Part shown: positions 20,909 through 29,106 of the stretch, piece after piece
Layout of the letters: the number at the start of each line of letters is the position of its first letter
Position numbering within the stretch: the first letter of the stretch is position 1
Assembly (NCBI RefSeq): GCF_022343555.1
Contig: NZ_JAKQZH010000001.1
Location: 1,966,108 to 2,030,107 of the forward strand
Direction: 5' to 3'
Source: Marinobacter sp. C7
GTDB lineage: Bacteria; Pseudomonadota; Gammaproteobacteria; Pseudomonadales; Oleiphilaceae
Length of the DNA: 64,000 nt
Notes under the pieces: generated by a model
Database searches by the model: none
What the model was told of the DNA's origin: nothing
What the model saw: only the letters and a program-made list of their open reading frames with translations
Translations under genes and position numbers: made by a program

Positions 20909-21874
20909 TCAGGACAGATGACTGAGGAAGCCCAGCGCCCGGCGTTCGGACCAGTAGAAACCGTCACGGGCATGCTCGACAAAACCGACATGGCCGCCCC
21001 ATCGGGGTGATTCCAGACGCACATGGGAACCCAGAAGCTTCCGCGACTCCGGAAAACACCTGGCAGACAGGAACGGGTCGTCGGAGGCATTGATCATCAG
21101 CGCCGGAACCCGGATGTCGCGCAGACGCGACAAGGCTGAGCACTGGGCCCAGTAATCCTCAGCGTCCCGGAACCCGTGTAGCGGTGCCGTGTAGCGGTCA
21201 TCGAATTCCCGGAAATTCCGGATCAACTCAAAGCCTTTAGTATCAATAAGATCCGGGAATCTTCTCGACTTTTCCTGCATTTTCACGTGCAGGTCTTTCA
21301 AAAACCTCTGCATATAGATCCGTCGACTCGGAAGCGCAAGCACCTCGGCACTGCCGGCGAGATCGCATGGCACAGAATAGGTCACGGCACCACAAATGCG
21401 GCTGTCCACCCTCTCGCCCTGCTGCCCCAGGTAAAGCAGCGTCAGGTTGCCCCCCATGCTGAACCCTGACAGGAACAGGGATTTGTAATCGCCGGCGAGC
21501 ACATGATTGACCACATGGGTCAGGTCCTCCGTGGCGCCGCTGTGATAAAACCGGGGCTGGAGATTCATCACCCCGCCGCACGAACGGTAGTTCCAGGCCA
21601 GCACGTCCCAGCCCTCCGCCAGCAATGCCCTGGCCAGACCGAGCACATAAGGACGTCGACTGTGTCCTTCGAGGCCGTGGGAGATAATGGCCAGGCGATC
21701 GCTGCCCTGCCGGTACCAGTCCAGCTGCAGTTCATCCTCATCCAGGGTGGGCAGAACCTCCCGACTCGGCTCCTGCATCGGCACCGACCGGAACAGGGTT
21801 GGCCAAACCGATTGCACGTGGCCATTTCGCAGCCATACCGGCGGCCGGTACCGTAACGTCTTGCTTCCGTACAA
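20909..21874 (-). CDS. YheT-like alpha/beta hydrolase
   Basis: A 321-residue alpha/beta-hydrolase of the YheT/ABHD1-3 group. It starts with the typical PPVWLRNGHVQSVWPTLFR. The nucleophile elbow is GFSMGGN, the acid is near INASDDPFL, and the catalytic His is in WGGHVGFVEH. Probably a cytoplasmic carboxylesterase; substrate unknown. Convergent with tesA, 14 nt apart. Confidence 0.85.
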   Translation of the reverse strand: MYGSKTLRYRPPVWLRNGHVQSVWPTLFRSVPMQEPSREVLPTLDEDELQLDWYRQGSDRLAIISHGLEGHSRRPYVLGLARALLAEGWDVLAWNYRSCGGVMNLQPRFYHSGATEDLTHVVNHVLAGDYKSLFLSGFSMGGNLTLLYLGQQGERVDSRICGAVTYSVPCDLAGSAEVLALPSRRIYMQRFLKDLHVKMQEKSRRFPDLIDTKGFELIRNFREFDDRYTAPLHGFRDAEDYWAQCSALSRLRDIRVPALMINASDDPFLSARCFPESRKLLGSHVRLESPRWGGHVGFVEHARDGFYWSERRALGFLSHLS

Positions 21875-21898
21875 TTTTTAACCTTTCAATTCAGGGGG

Positions 21899-21927
21899 TT
21901 GACGCCACAAACCAAAGCGCTTAATAT
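21899..21927 (+). promoter_or_regulatory. Sigma70 promoter of tRNA-Asn copy 1
   Basis: TTGACG (21899-21904), 17-bp spacer, TAATAT (21922-21927), then a GC-rich GCGCGCC discriminator, as in stringently controlled stable RNA promoters. The second tRNA-Asn copy has the same layout. Confidence 0.8.
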
Positions 21928-21947
21928 GCGCGCCACTTCGACATTGT

Positions 21948-22023
21948 TCCCCGATAGCTCAGTTGGTAGAGCAACGGACTGTTAATCCGTTTGTCGCTGG
22001 TTCGAGCCCAGCTCGGGGAGCCA
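21948..22023 (+). tRNA. tRNA-Asn (GTT), copy 1
   Basis: A 76-nt tRNA with acceptor stem TCCCCGA/TCGGGGA, discriminator G, encoded CCA, D-loop AGCTCAGTTGGTAGAGC, anticodon loop CTGTTAA (GTT) and T-arm GGTTCGAGCC. Identical to the copy at 36601-36676. Confidence 0.97.
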
Positions 22024-22035
22024 CTTATTCCGAAA

Positions 22036-22066
22036 GGCCGCTGATTTCCGATCAGCGGCCTTTTCA
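22036..22066. terminator. Terminator after tRNA-Asn copy 1
   Basis: GGCCGCTGAT (22036-22045), TTCCG loop, ATCAGCGGCC (22051-22060), TTTTC. It may also serve the convergent aminopeptidase gene (AAAGG on the other side). Confidence 0.85.
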
Positions 22067-22074
22067 TTTCTATC

Positions 22075-23364
22075 CTAGAACACTTTTTCCCTCTGCATGA
22101 ACTCCGCCAGTACGCGGAACAGCGTAAAGCCATCTTCAGCCCCGATCAGCTCACGGATCGAATGCATGCCGAACTGGGGCACACCGATGTCCAGGGTGGT
22201 CACCCCCAGGTTTCCTGCGGTCAATGGCCCGATGGTGCTGCCACAGCCCATGTCGCTGCGGACCACGAACGTCTGGTGCGGCAATCCGAGCTCATCGCTG
22301 ATATGCCGATACAATGCTGCGGATCGACTGTTGGTCGCGTAACGCTGGTTGTGATTCACCTTGATCACCGGCCCCTGGTTCAGGAGCGGGCCGTGATTCT
22401 CGTCGTGTTTGTCGAGGAAGTTGGGATGAACACCGTGGGCGTTGTCGGCGGATATCATCATGGAATGAGCAATCGCCCTGGCCTTCCCGTCGCCGCACCA
22501 GCGGTCCAGGACTGCCGTCAGGAAAGGCCCCTGCGCCCCTTCGGCGGACATGCTGCCCACTTCCTCATGATCATTGCAGACCAGCAGGGCTGCCTCGTCG
22601 CCGGTGGCATGAATCAGGGATTGCAGGCCGATATAGCAGCTCAGCAGATTGTCCATGCGGGCAGAAGCAATGAACTCATTGCGCAGCCCCACAAATTCCG
22701 CGCGCTGGGCGTCGTAAAAACTCAGCTCGTAACCCAGAACCTTGCGGGCCTTGATGCCGGTCTCTGCCGCTACCTGTTGACTCAGCAGTTCGGCAAAGCT
22801 GGTGGTATCCTCCTCGGGCACCTGCATGAGCACGGGCGGAAGGTCGGTTTGGGCATTGATGGAGCGGTTGCTGTTGGCTTCCCGGTCCAGGTGGATTGCC
22901 AGGCTCGGAATGAACGCAACGGGCTTGCGGAAATCCACCAGGACATCCTGAACTTCGCCGGCTTCGTTCAGCAGGGTGACACGCCCGGCAAGGGACAGGT
23001 CCCGATCAAACCAGGGATTGAGCAACACGCCCCCGTAGACCTCGACGCCCAACTGGAAATACCCCTTCCGGCGCAGCTCCGGATTGGGTTTGACCTTCAG
23101 GCAAGGGCTGTCGGTGTGAGCCCCGACCATACGGATACCGCCAGTGGAGACATCATTCGTGCCGGTGCGGAAGGCCACGATGGAGGAGCCGTTGCGGATA
23201 ACGTAATATCCACGGTTACGGTCGAGGGACCAGTCCTCGCGCTCGTCCAGCTGTTCGAACCCGGCGGCATCAAGCCGGCTCTTCATGGTTGAAACCGCGT
23301 GCCAGGGCGTTGGCGAGTCGTTAAGAAATTCAATCAAATCTTTGTTAAATTCAACGTGTTCCAT
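22075..23364 (-). CDS. apeB: M18 family aminopeptidase
   Basis: A 429-residue M18 zinc aminopeptidase (ApeB / aspartyl aminopeptidase-like) that trims N-terminal residues in the cytoplasm. Metal-site segments are GAHTDSPCLK, NDHEEVGS, NAHGVHPN and DMGCGSTIGP. I chose the ATG at 23364 (MEHVEFNKDL) because AGGGA lies about 5 nt upstream and M18 proteins start close to this FNKDLIEFLN block; a frame from 23397 adds 11 residues without RBS. Divergent from the DnaQ-like gene. Confidence 0.92.
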   Translation of the reverse strand: MEHVEFNKDLIEFLNDSPTPWHAVSTMKSRLDAAGFEQLDEREDWSLDRNRGYYVIRNGSSIVAFRTGTNDVSTGGIRMVGAHTDSPCLKVKPNPELRRKGYFQLGVEVYGGVLLNPWFDRDLSLAGRVTLLNEAGEVQDVLVDFRKPVAFIPSLAIHLDREANSNRSINAQTDLPPVLMQVPEEDTTSFAELLSQQVAAETGIKARKVLGYELSFYDAQRAEFVGLRNEFIASARMDNLLSCYIGLQSLIHATGDEAALLVCNDHEEVGSMSAEGAQGPFLTAVLDRWCGDGKARAIAHSMMISADNAHGVHPNFLDKHDENHGPLLNQGPVIKVNHNQRYATNSRSAALYRHISDELGLPHQTFVVRSDMGCGSTIGPLTAGNLGVTTLDIGVPQFGMHSIRELIGAEDGFTLFRVLAEFMQREKVF

Positions 23365-23480
23365 GATGTCCCTGATTGACTGATAATTGCGTTCCAACAG
23401 TATGGCATGAAGCGATTTCAGCTCCTACAGGCCATAGTGACATTCCTTATATCCACGCATACGGCGGAGCGGAGACTGAC

Positions 23481-23963
23481 TTGCCTCTACCCAGATTTCT
23501 CGATATCGAATACTGCCAGACCGACGATGTCCTGTTTCCGACAGCAATCGCCTGGTCCCTCGCTGACGGGCAGATGAAAACCGTAGTCATTGCCCCGGAT
23601 GAGAGCTGGCTTCCTGACGACGGCGACCCGGGTGATACCGATATCCGCTACCTGATGGAACAGGGCGTGCCACTCATCGAGCTGGTCCGCGAGCTGCACG
23701 AAGACCTGCCCGACCAGACAGTGTATGTGGACGGCCTGGATCCGGACGAAGTTCTGGTGGACCTGATCTTCAGTGCCGTCGGCCACGAGCCGCCCTTCGA
23801 GATCGCGCCGATCAGTGAGCTGATCACCGGGCTGGACGTTGAAACTCTGGAAGATCGCCGCCATCAGCTGCTGATCGAGGAGGGGCTGGAGCCGCAGTTG
23901 CCGGAGAATGGCGTGTATGCATTGCTGCTGTTGGCGCGGGAAGAGGGTTACCTGGACGACTGA
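23481..23963 (+). CDS. Hypothetical protein, possible DnaQ-like 3'-5' exonuclease fold
   Basis: About 160 residues, acidic. The N-terminus PLPRFLDIEYCQTDDVLFPT followed by AIAWSLADGQ has the shape of the first DEDD-exonuclease block (D-x-E in a strand, then a hydrophobic strand). VYVDGLDPDEVLVDLIF could be the second block. The C-terminal His/Tyr-Asp block is not obvious, so activity is doubtful. I prefer the TTG at 23481, which has GGAG 6 nt upstream; an open frame extends back to a TTG at 23376 with no RBS. Two REP-like elements follow the stop. Confidence 0.5.
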   Translation: MPLPRFLDIEYCQTDDVLFPTAIAWSLADGQMKTVVIAPDESWLPDDGDPGDTDIRYLMEQGVPLIELVRELHEDLPDQTVYVDGLDPDEVLVDLIFSAVGHEPPFEIAPISELITGLDVETLEDRRHQLLIEEGLEPQLPENGVYALLLLAREEGYLDD

Positions 23964-23979
23964 GGCTCGGCATGAAGAT

Positions 23980-24009
23980 GGGGTCAGATGAAAGCGTTCA
24001 TCTGACCCC
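23980..24009. repeat. REP-like palindrome 4
   Basis: GGGGTCAGATGAA, AGCG, TTCATCTGACCCC with perfect arms. Same family as the three copies at 8.7-8.9 kb. It begins 17 nt after the upstream stop. Confidence 0.85.
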
Positions 24010-24021
24010 GGAGCAACAGCC

Positions 24022-24051
24022 GGGGTCTGAAGAAAGCTTTCTTCAGACCCC
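24022..24051. repeat. REP-like palindrome 5
   Basis: GGGGTCTGAAGAA, AGCT, TTCTTCAGACCCC: a fully symmetric 30-bp palindrome. Both arms carry the T/A swap seen in only one arm of copy 3, so pairing is restored. Confidence 0.85.
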
Positions 24052-24169
24052 AAGTCTAAACCCGCCCTCCCGAGACCAGACAGGGGAAGTGTGACACGGG
24101 TCGACGTAACAAACCGTTACACAAGGCAGAATCGGGCCAACCTTTCACCCGTCAGGACGCCCGATAACA

Positions 24170-24787
24170 ATGACAAAGGTTGTACGTACTGCCCTTCAAT
24201 CCCCCCTCGCTCCATTCTGCCTCTGCGCCTTGCTGCTCAGCCCCCAGGCAAACGCCCAGGAAACCACTCCAAGGGCAGACAAACACTACGTCGGCCTGCT
24301 GGCGACGGCCATCAACCACCGTACCATCGGGCCCGCCGCAGAGCGCGCCTGGGGCAGCGCCGCTACCCTGGTGGTCGGCGGCCACATCACCGATCTGTTC
24401 CACGCCGAATTGCGCGCCGGTGGCGGCTACAAGGATGCGAAGGTCCCGGACAGCGACTTCACCCTGGCGGTGGACTACTTCGCCAGCTGGTACATCGGGA
24501 TGCACTACCCGCTCGGCGAATACGCCAACATCTACGGCCAGTTCGGTTTTTCCTACATCCACGGTGAGGCCACCCTGTCGAACCGGGACGCGGACCGTAA
24601 TGTCTTCTATCGGAATTTCGGTGACGAATTCCCGGACAGCGGTTTCAGTACCAGCTGGTTGGCCGGCCTCGATTTCGAAGTCATCGAAGACACCTTCCTG
24701 GTGTTCGAGGGCGGCAAGCTGTTCGAGGACACCGGCAGTGAAGTGAACAGCTTCCAGTTCTCCGGAGGCGTCAGGTACGAATTCTGA
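24170..24787 (+). CDS. Small outer-membrane beta-barrel protein
   Basis: A 205-residue exported protein: signal peptide ending near SPQANA-QE, then alternating polar/hydrophobic strands (FHAELRAGGGYKDAKV, FTLAVDYFASWYIGMHYPL, ANIYGQFGFSYIHGEATL) and a terminal aromatic signature GGVRYEF with C-terminal Phe. That fits an OmpA/OmpX-like eight-stranded barrel. No transport or binding function can be deduced. Start ATG 24170 sits about 12 nt after AGGA. Convergent with rlmL, 13 nt apart. Confidence 0.75.
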   Translation: MTKVVRTALQSPLAPFCLCALLLSPQANAQETTPRADKHYVGLLATAINHRTIGPAAERAWGSAATLVVGGHITDLFHAELRAGGGYKDAKVPDSDFTLAVDYFASWYIGMHYPLGEYANIYGQFGFSYIHGEATLSNRDADRNVFYRNFGDEFPDSGFSTSWLAGLDFEVIEDTFLVFEGGKLFEDTGSEVNSFQFSGGVRYEF

Positions 24788-24800
24788 CCCCTCTCCTGCC

Positions 24801-26975
24801 TCAGATCTTGTGACGGATGTGCCAGCACCGGTGAATGCGAGGATTGCGCTGGAAATCCTTGTCCAGGGTATGGCGTGAGACTTCCTCGACGGCAAACTCC
24901 TCCTCGAGCCCTTCATCCAGCCGGAAGCGGCGGAAATTATTGGAAAAGATCAGCAAACCGTCAGACGTCAGCCGCGCCATAGCCTGGCGCACCAGAGTCG
25001 CGTGATCCCGCTGGATATCCAGCACTCCTGCCATCCGGGCGGAATTGGAAAATGTCGGCGGATCCATGAAGATCAGGTCGAAACGCTGATCTGGCGTCGG
25101 CTTTGCCGCCAGCCAGGCGAGGCAGTCTGCCTGCTCCACCAGGTGCTTTTCAGGATTGGCGTGGTTCAGTTCCAGGTTTTCCCGGGCCCAGTTTACGTAG
25201 GTTCTGGACATGTCCAGGCTCAGGGAGCGACTGGCACCCCCCACGACCGCATGCGCCGAAGCTGCGCCGGTGTAGCAGAACAGGTTCAGGAAGCGCATGC
25301 CCCGGGCATTCTGCTGGATCCAGTGCCGCACCGGACGATGGTCCAGGAACAGTCCGGTATCGAGATAGTCCTTCAGGTTCACCTTCAGCAGACAGCCGTG
25401 CTCATGAACGGTAAAGAACTCGCCACTGGCCGCCTGTTTCTCATACTGCTGGGTGCCGGTCTGGCGCTGGCGCTGCTTGCATACCAGTTCTGAGCGCTCA
25501 ATTCCCAGCACGTCCGGAATCACCGACAGGGCTTCGGCCAGACGCTCCCGGGCCGCACGCTCGTCGACAGACTTGGGTGCGGCATATTCCTGCACGTGCA
25601 CCCGCCCCTCGTAGATATCAATGGCCAGGGCATATTCCGGCATGTCTGCATCGTATAGCCGGTAACAGCCGATACCCTGCTTCCGGGCCCACTGACCGAT
25701 GGTTTTCAGGTTCTTTTTCAAGCGGTTGCGCAGCATGGCCGCGCGTTCTTCATTGGCGATGCGCGGCCGGATTTCCCCGGGCACGTCCGGTTCCCGGGGC
25801 GTCATGGCATTATCCTCGGCCACCTCGAACAGCAGCAGTTGGGCCGGTAGCTTGCCATTAAAAAGCTTGTACTGCTTGAAACTGCGCAGCCCTACGGATT
25901 TGCCAAATTCCGGTGCGCCGGTAAAGACGCCAAGGCGCCAACCCGGTACGGCCTGTTTCACTGCCTCTCCGAGCGCCTGATAGAGCCCCGCCAGTTCCTT
26001 ACGTTCGCTCAGTCGCTCGCCATAAGGAGGATTGGTCAGCACCAGGCCCCGTTCCGACCACTGCCCCTCCAGACTGAGCTCCTGCACAGACCGGGCTTCC
26101 ACGTGCACCACGCCCTCCAGGCCGGCACGCTGAATGTTCCTCCAGGCTGTAGCGATAACCCGGGAATCCTGATCGAATCCGGCAAACCGGGGAATCCGGC
26201 CCTGCTTGCCCTCATGGGCGCGACGTTCGGCCTCCTGCCGGAGCGCGAGCCAGATTTCGGGCTGGTGACCCGGCCACTTCTCGAAACCGAAGCGTTCCTG
26301 GCGACGCCCGGGCGCGATGTCGAGTGCCATCATCGCGGCCTCGATCAGCAGCGTGCCGGAGCCACACATGGGGTCGACAAAATCACCGCCCTTTCCGGCA
26401 ATTTCCGGCCAGCCGGACCGCATCAACAGCGCCGCCGCCAGATTCTCCTTCAGGGGCGCAATCCCCTTGTCGGTACGGTAGCCACGCATGTGCAGACTAT
26501 GGCCGCTCAGGTCCACACCAATCGAAAGCCGGTTGCGATTGAGGCGGGCAGAGACAATCACGTCCGGATTCTTTGCATCCACCGCCGGCCGTGCCGCGCC
26601 CTTGGCGCGGAAAGCATCCACGATGCCATCCTTGACCCGCTGCGCCCCGAACTGGGTATTGCGGATTGCCTGGTTCTGGCCGAGAAAGGTCACCCGAAAG
26701 CTGCCCTTCTCCGGAATATGCTGCGCCCAGTCGACACCGAGCACGCCCTCGTACATGGCGTCCCCGTTCCCCGCATCCACCTCGGCGATATTGAGAATGA
26801 CGCGGTTGGCCAGGCGCGACCAGAGGCAGGCCCGATAACCCGCTTCCAACTCTCCCTCAACCCACACGCCGGCTGGCGCGTTGCGAACCGTGTCCAGCCC
26901 GAACGTCCGGAGCTCGTCCCCCAGCAGGTACTCAACACCTTTCGGGCAGGTTACAAAAAAGACACATTTAGACAA
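24801..26975 (-). CDS. rlmL: Bifunctional 23S rRNA methyltransferase RlmKL
   Basis: A 724-residue fusion of RlmL (m2G2445) and RlmK (m7G2069), both acting on helix 74 of 23S rRNA. The N-terminal THUMP region (about 50-160) is followed by the first SAM domain with DPMCGSGTLLIEAAMMA and TNPPYGERL, and the second with LNLFCYTGAAS and FMDPPTFSNS. I chose a TTG start at 26975 (giving MSKCVFFVTCPKG) because AGGAG lies 6 nt upstream and family members begin at this point. Length matches E. coli RlmL (702). Confidence 0.95.
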   Translation of the reverse strand: MSKCVFFVTCPKGVEYLLGDELRTFGLDTVRNAPAGVWVEGELEAGYRACLWSRLANRVILNIAEVDAGNGDAMYEGVLGVDWAQHIPEKGSFRVTFLGQNQAIRNTQFGAQRVKDGIVDAFRAKGAARPAVDAKNPDVIVSARLNRNRLSIGVDLSGHSLHMRGYRTDKGIAPLKENLAAALLMRSGWPEIAGKGGDFVDPMCGSGTLLIEAAMMALDIAPGRRQERFGFEKWPGHQPEIWLALRQEAERRAHEGKQGRIPRFAGFDQDSRVIATAWRNIQRAGLEGVVHVEARSVQELSLEGQWSERGLVLTNPPYGERLSERKELAGLYQALGEAVKQAVPGWRLGVFTGAPEFGKSVGLRSFKQYKLFNGKLPAQLLLFEVAEDNAMTPREPDVPGEIRPRIANEERAAMLRNRLKKNLKTIGQWARKQGIGCYRLYDADMPEYALAIDIYEGRVHVQEYAAPKSVDERAARERLAEALSVIPDVLGIERSELVCKQRQRQTGTQQYEKQAASGEFFTVHEHGCLLKVNLKDYLDTGLFLDHRPVRHWIQQNARGMRFLNLFCYTGAASAHAVVGGASRSLSLDMSRTYVNWARENLELNHANPEKHLVEQADCLAWLAAKPTPDQRFDLIFMDPPTFSNSARMAGVLDIQRDHATLVRQAMARLTSDGLLIFSNNFRRFRLDEGLEEEFAVEEVSRHTLDKDFQRNPRIHRCWHIRHKI

Positions 26976-27295
26976 GACGAACTCCTGGGTAAAAAAACAA
27001 TCCGGGTAAGTTTCCGTTTTTCGCGGCAATTCCAAATCAACCACGCCATTTTTAGTTCATAAAAATATAAGAAAACGGTCACATAGATGAAATAATTAGT
27101 GTACACGTGCTCAAGGTTCGTTCTACCTTGTAACTGACGCGTCGTTCCGGGGGTCCGAAAAACCCCCGTTAACAGGATCCTGACTGCTCTGGTCAAAGCT
27201 GGCAATAGTGGGTTGTCCCGGAGGGAAACCCGGATCGCCATGGCCACTGCAGAAGTGTACACGCTTGTTCTGTTAATCCATCAGTGAGGAACGGC
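26976..27295. other. Intergenic region between rlmL and rmf
   Basis: A 320-base gap carrying the divergent promoter regions of rlmL and rmf. It is AT-rich near 27040-27105 and GC-richer near rmf. I see no RNA gene, repeat or clear operator. Short inverted words occur around 27105-27130 (CAAGGTTCGTTCTACCTTG) but are too small to call. Confidence 0.5.
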
Positions 27296-27508
27296 ATGAA
27301 AAGACAGAAAAGAGACATGTACGCCCGTGCATACAAAAGGGGTTATCTAGCCGGAGTGTCCGGAAAACCGAAAGACAGCTGCCCGATTGAACAAACGGAA
27401 GTTCGCCAGGAATGGCTGAACGGGTGGCGCGAAGGTCGCACAGATAACTGGGAGGGCATGACCGGCGTCTCCGGTATCCACAAGCTTGCCAATGTCACAT
27501 CAGCGTGA
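27296..27508 (+). CDS. rmf: Ribosome modulation factor
   Basis: A 70-residue basic protein that converts 70S ribosomes to inactive 100S dimers in stationary phase. It shows MKRQKRDMYARAYKRGYLAG and REWL-type segment QEWLNGWREGRTDNWEG, the RMF signature. It is slightly longer than the 55-residue E. coli form through its C-terminal tail. The ATG at 27296 follows GTGAGGA; an in-frame start 12 nt earlier is less likely. Confidence 0.93.
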   Translation: MKRQKRDMYARAYKRGYLAGVSGKPKDSCPIEQTEVRQEWLNGWREGRTDNWEGMTGVSGIHKLANVTSA

Positions 27509-27642
27509 CGGACATTCACCAGCAACCCCGAATCTTGATCTGATCTTTTTCTACACAATTTGATGCAGTACCCAGAGTAACCCAAACGGGGCCTCCCGCC
27601 CCGTACCATGCGAAGAAGCGCAACGGGGTTTATTCCCCGCAC

Positions 27643-27668
27643 GGGCCCGCTAAGCGGGCCCATTTCTT
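27643..27668. terminator. Terminator between rmf and pyrD
   Basis: GGGCCCGC, TAA, GCGGGCCC (27643-27661), then ATTTCTTTT on the plus strand. It lies 130 nt after rmf and directly abuts the pyrD stop on the other strand. Confidence 0.7.
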
Positions 27669-27669
27669 T

Positions 27670-28698
27670 TCAGCCCCCTGACGTTTCCCGCCGAATGGCT
27701 TCGACCGCCTCTTTGATCAATGCCGGACCCCGGTAGATAAAGCCTGTGTATACCTGCACCAGTTTTGCGCCAGCCCGGACCTTCTCTGCGGCACTCTCGC
27801 CATCGGTAATGCCGCCCACGCCGATAATGGGTAACCGGTCACCAAGCTCTGCATACAGCCCCTGGATAACCCTCAGAGATGCCTCACGGACCGGGGCTCC
27901 ACTGAGGCCACCTGCCTCTTCCGCGTGGCGATGGCCAGCCACCGCATCGCGACTGATGGTGGTGTTGGTGGCAATGACCCCATCCAGACCGGTGTTCAGC
28001 AGAGCATCGGCAACAAACCGGATACCGGTGTCATCCATATCCGGCGCGATCTTTACCGCAATCGGCACGTATTTTCCGGTCTCCTGTTCGCAACGGCGCT
28101 GCTCGTCCTTGATAGCCTCCAACAGACCTTTCAGGGAATCGCCGAACTGCAGGTCCCTGAGCCCCGGGGTATTGGGAGAAGACACGTTCACCGTGATGTA
28201 ATCAGCCCGGGAATATACCGCCGCAATTCCCTTACGATAATCGGACTCGGACTCCTCGTTCGGGGTATCCTTGTTCTTCCCGACATTGATTCCGAGGATT
28301 CCCCGGTAATGCCGGTGATCCACCCGGTCAATCAAATGCTCCAGGCCCTCATTGTTGAAGCCCATCCGATTAATGATCGCCTGGTGTTCCGGCAACCGGA
28401 ACATCCGGGGCTTCGGGTTGCCCGGTTGCGCCCTCGGCGTGACCGTACCAACCTCGATAAACCCGAAACCCAACGCGCCCAGAGCATCCAGATGGTCTGC
28501 ATTCTTATCGAGGCCCGCCGCCAGCCCCACCGGATTGGGGAAATCCAACCCCATAACATTGACGGGCAATGCATCTATTTTTGGCGAAAAAGCACTCAAC
28601 AATCCCAGTTTCTGGGCGACATCAAGACTGCCAAGCGCCATATTGTGAGCTTGTTCGGGCGGAAAACGAAATAACAGGTTGCGGATAACGCCGTACAT
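27670..28698 (-). CDS. pyrD: Dihydroorotate dehydrogenase (quinone), class 2
   Basis: A 342-residue membrane-associated FMN enzyme of pyrimidine synthesis that oxidises dihydroorotate with quinone. An amphipathic N-terminal helix region (LLFRFPPEQAHNMALG), FPNPVGLAAGLDKN, NVSSPNTPGLRDLQ with the catalytic Ser and IGVGGITDG are all typical of class 2 enzymes. Length equals the family norm. Convergent with rmf. Confidence 0.95.
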   Translation of the reverse strand: MYGVIRNLLFRFPPEQAHNMALGSLDVAQKLGLLSAFSPKIDALPVNVMGLDFPNPVGLAAGLDKNADHLDALGALGFGFIEVGTVTPRAQPGNPKPRMFRLPEHQAIINRMGFNNEGLEHLIDRVDHRHYRGILGINVGKNKDTPNEESESDYRKGIAAVYSRADYITVNVSSPNTPGLRDLQFGDSLKGLLEAIKDEQRRCEQETGKYVPIAVKIAPDMDDTGIRFVADALLNTGLDGVIATNTTISRDAVAGHRHAEEAGGLSGAPVREASLRVIQGLYAELGDRLPIIGVGGITDGESAAEKVRAGAKLVQVYTGFIYRGPALIKEAVEAIRRETSGG

Positions 28699-29106
28699 CA
28701 GATAACTCCCTGAATGTCAGTGGGCGGGAGTATACCGGAAGTTTTCCACAGCATCCCGTCCGCTGGCCGAATCACCTCTAACTGCTTGTCTTTGTAACAC
28801 CTCGTGAGCTTTTCCACGGAATCTGTGGATAACCCTGTTGAAAATCGAGGGGCAAACTTTCAGACCCCTTGATAACTGCGCCAGTCTACAGATTGATCAT
28901 TTTTTAACCAGTTTATTTTCTTATATTTTTCATATAGTTATGAATCCCAAGACATCTATGACTACATATGATCGAGATTCTTTACACCGTCACTGAAATG
29001 CAACCATGTGCATAAATCCCACGTTGGCGGCGGTCAGGTATGTTTCCCCAAAAAACGATATAAACGCTATACTTTCTGACTGATTCACCCGCCGGAGTTG
29101 TTCCGA
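28699..29106. other. AT-rich intergenic region between pyrD and the CDF transporter gene
   Basis: A 408-base gap. The middle (about 28830-29000) is markedly more AT-rich than its surroundings. A possible -10 (TATACT, about 29070) precedes the CDF gene by some 35 nt; no good -35 is visible. No tRNA, repeat or convincing small gene. An 18-codon ATG frame at about 28940 has no ribosome site. Confidence 0.45.

Noticed and set aside
28940..28996. Eighteen-codon ATG frame in the pyrD-CDF gap
   Set aside because: No ribosome site and no protein-like composition.
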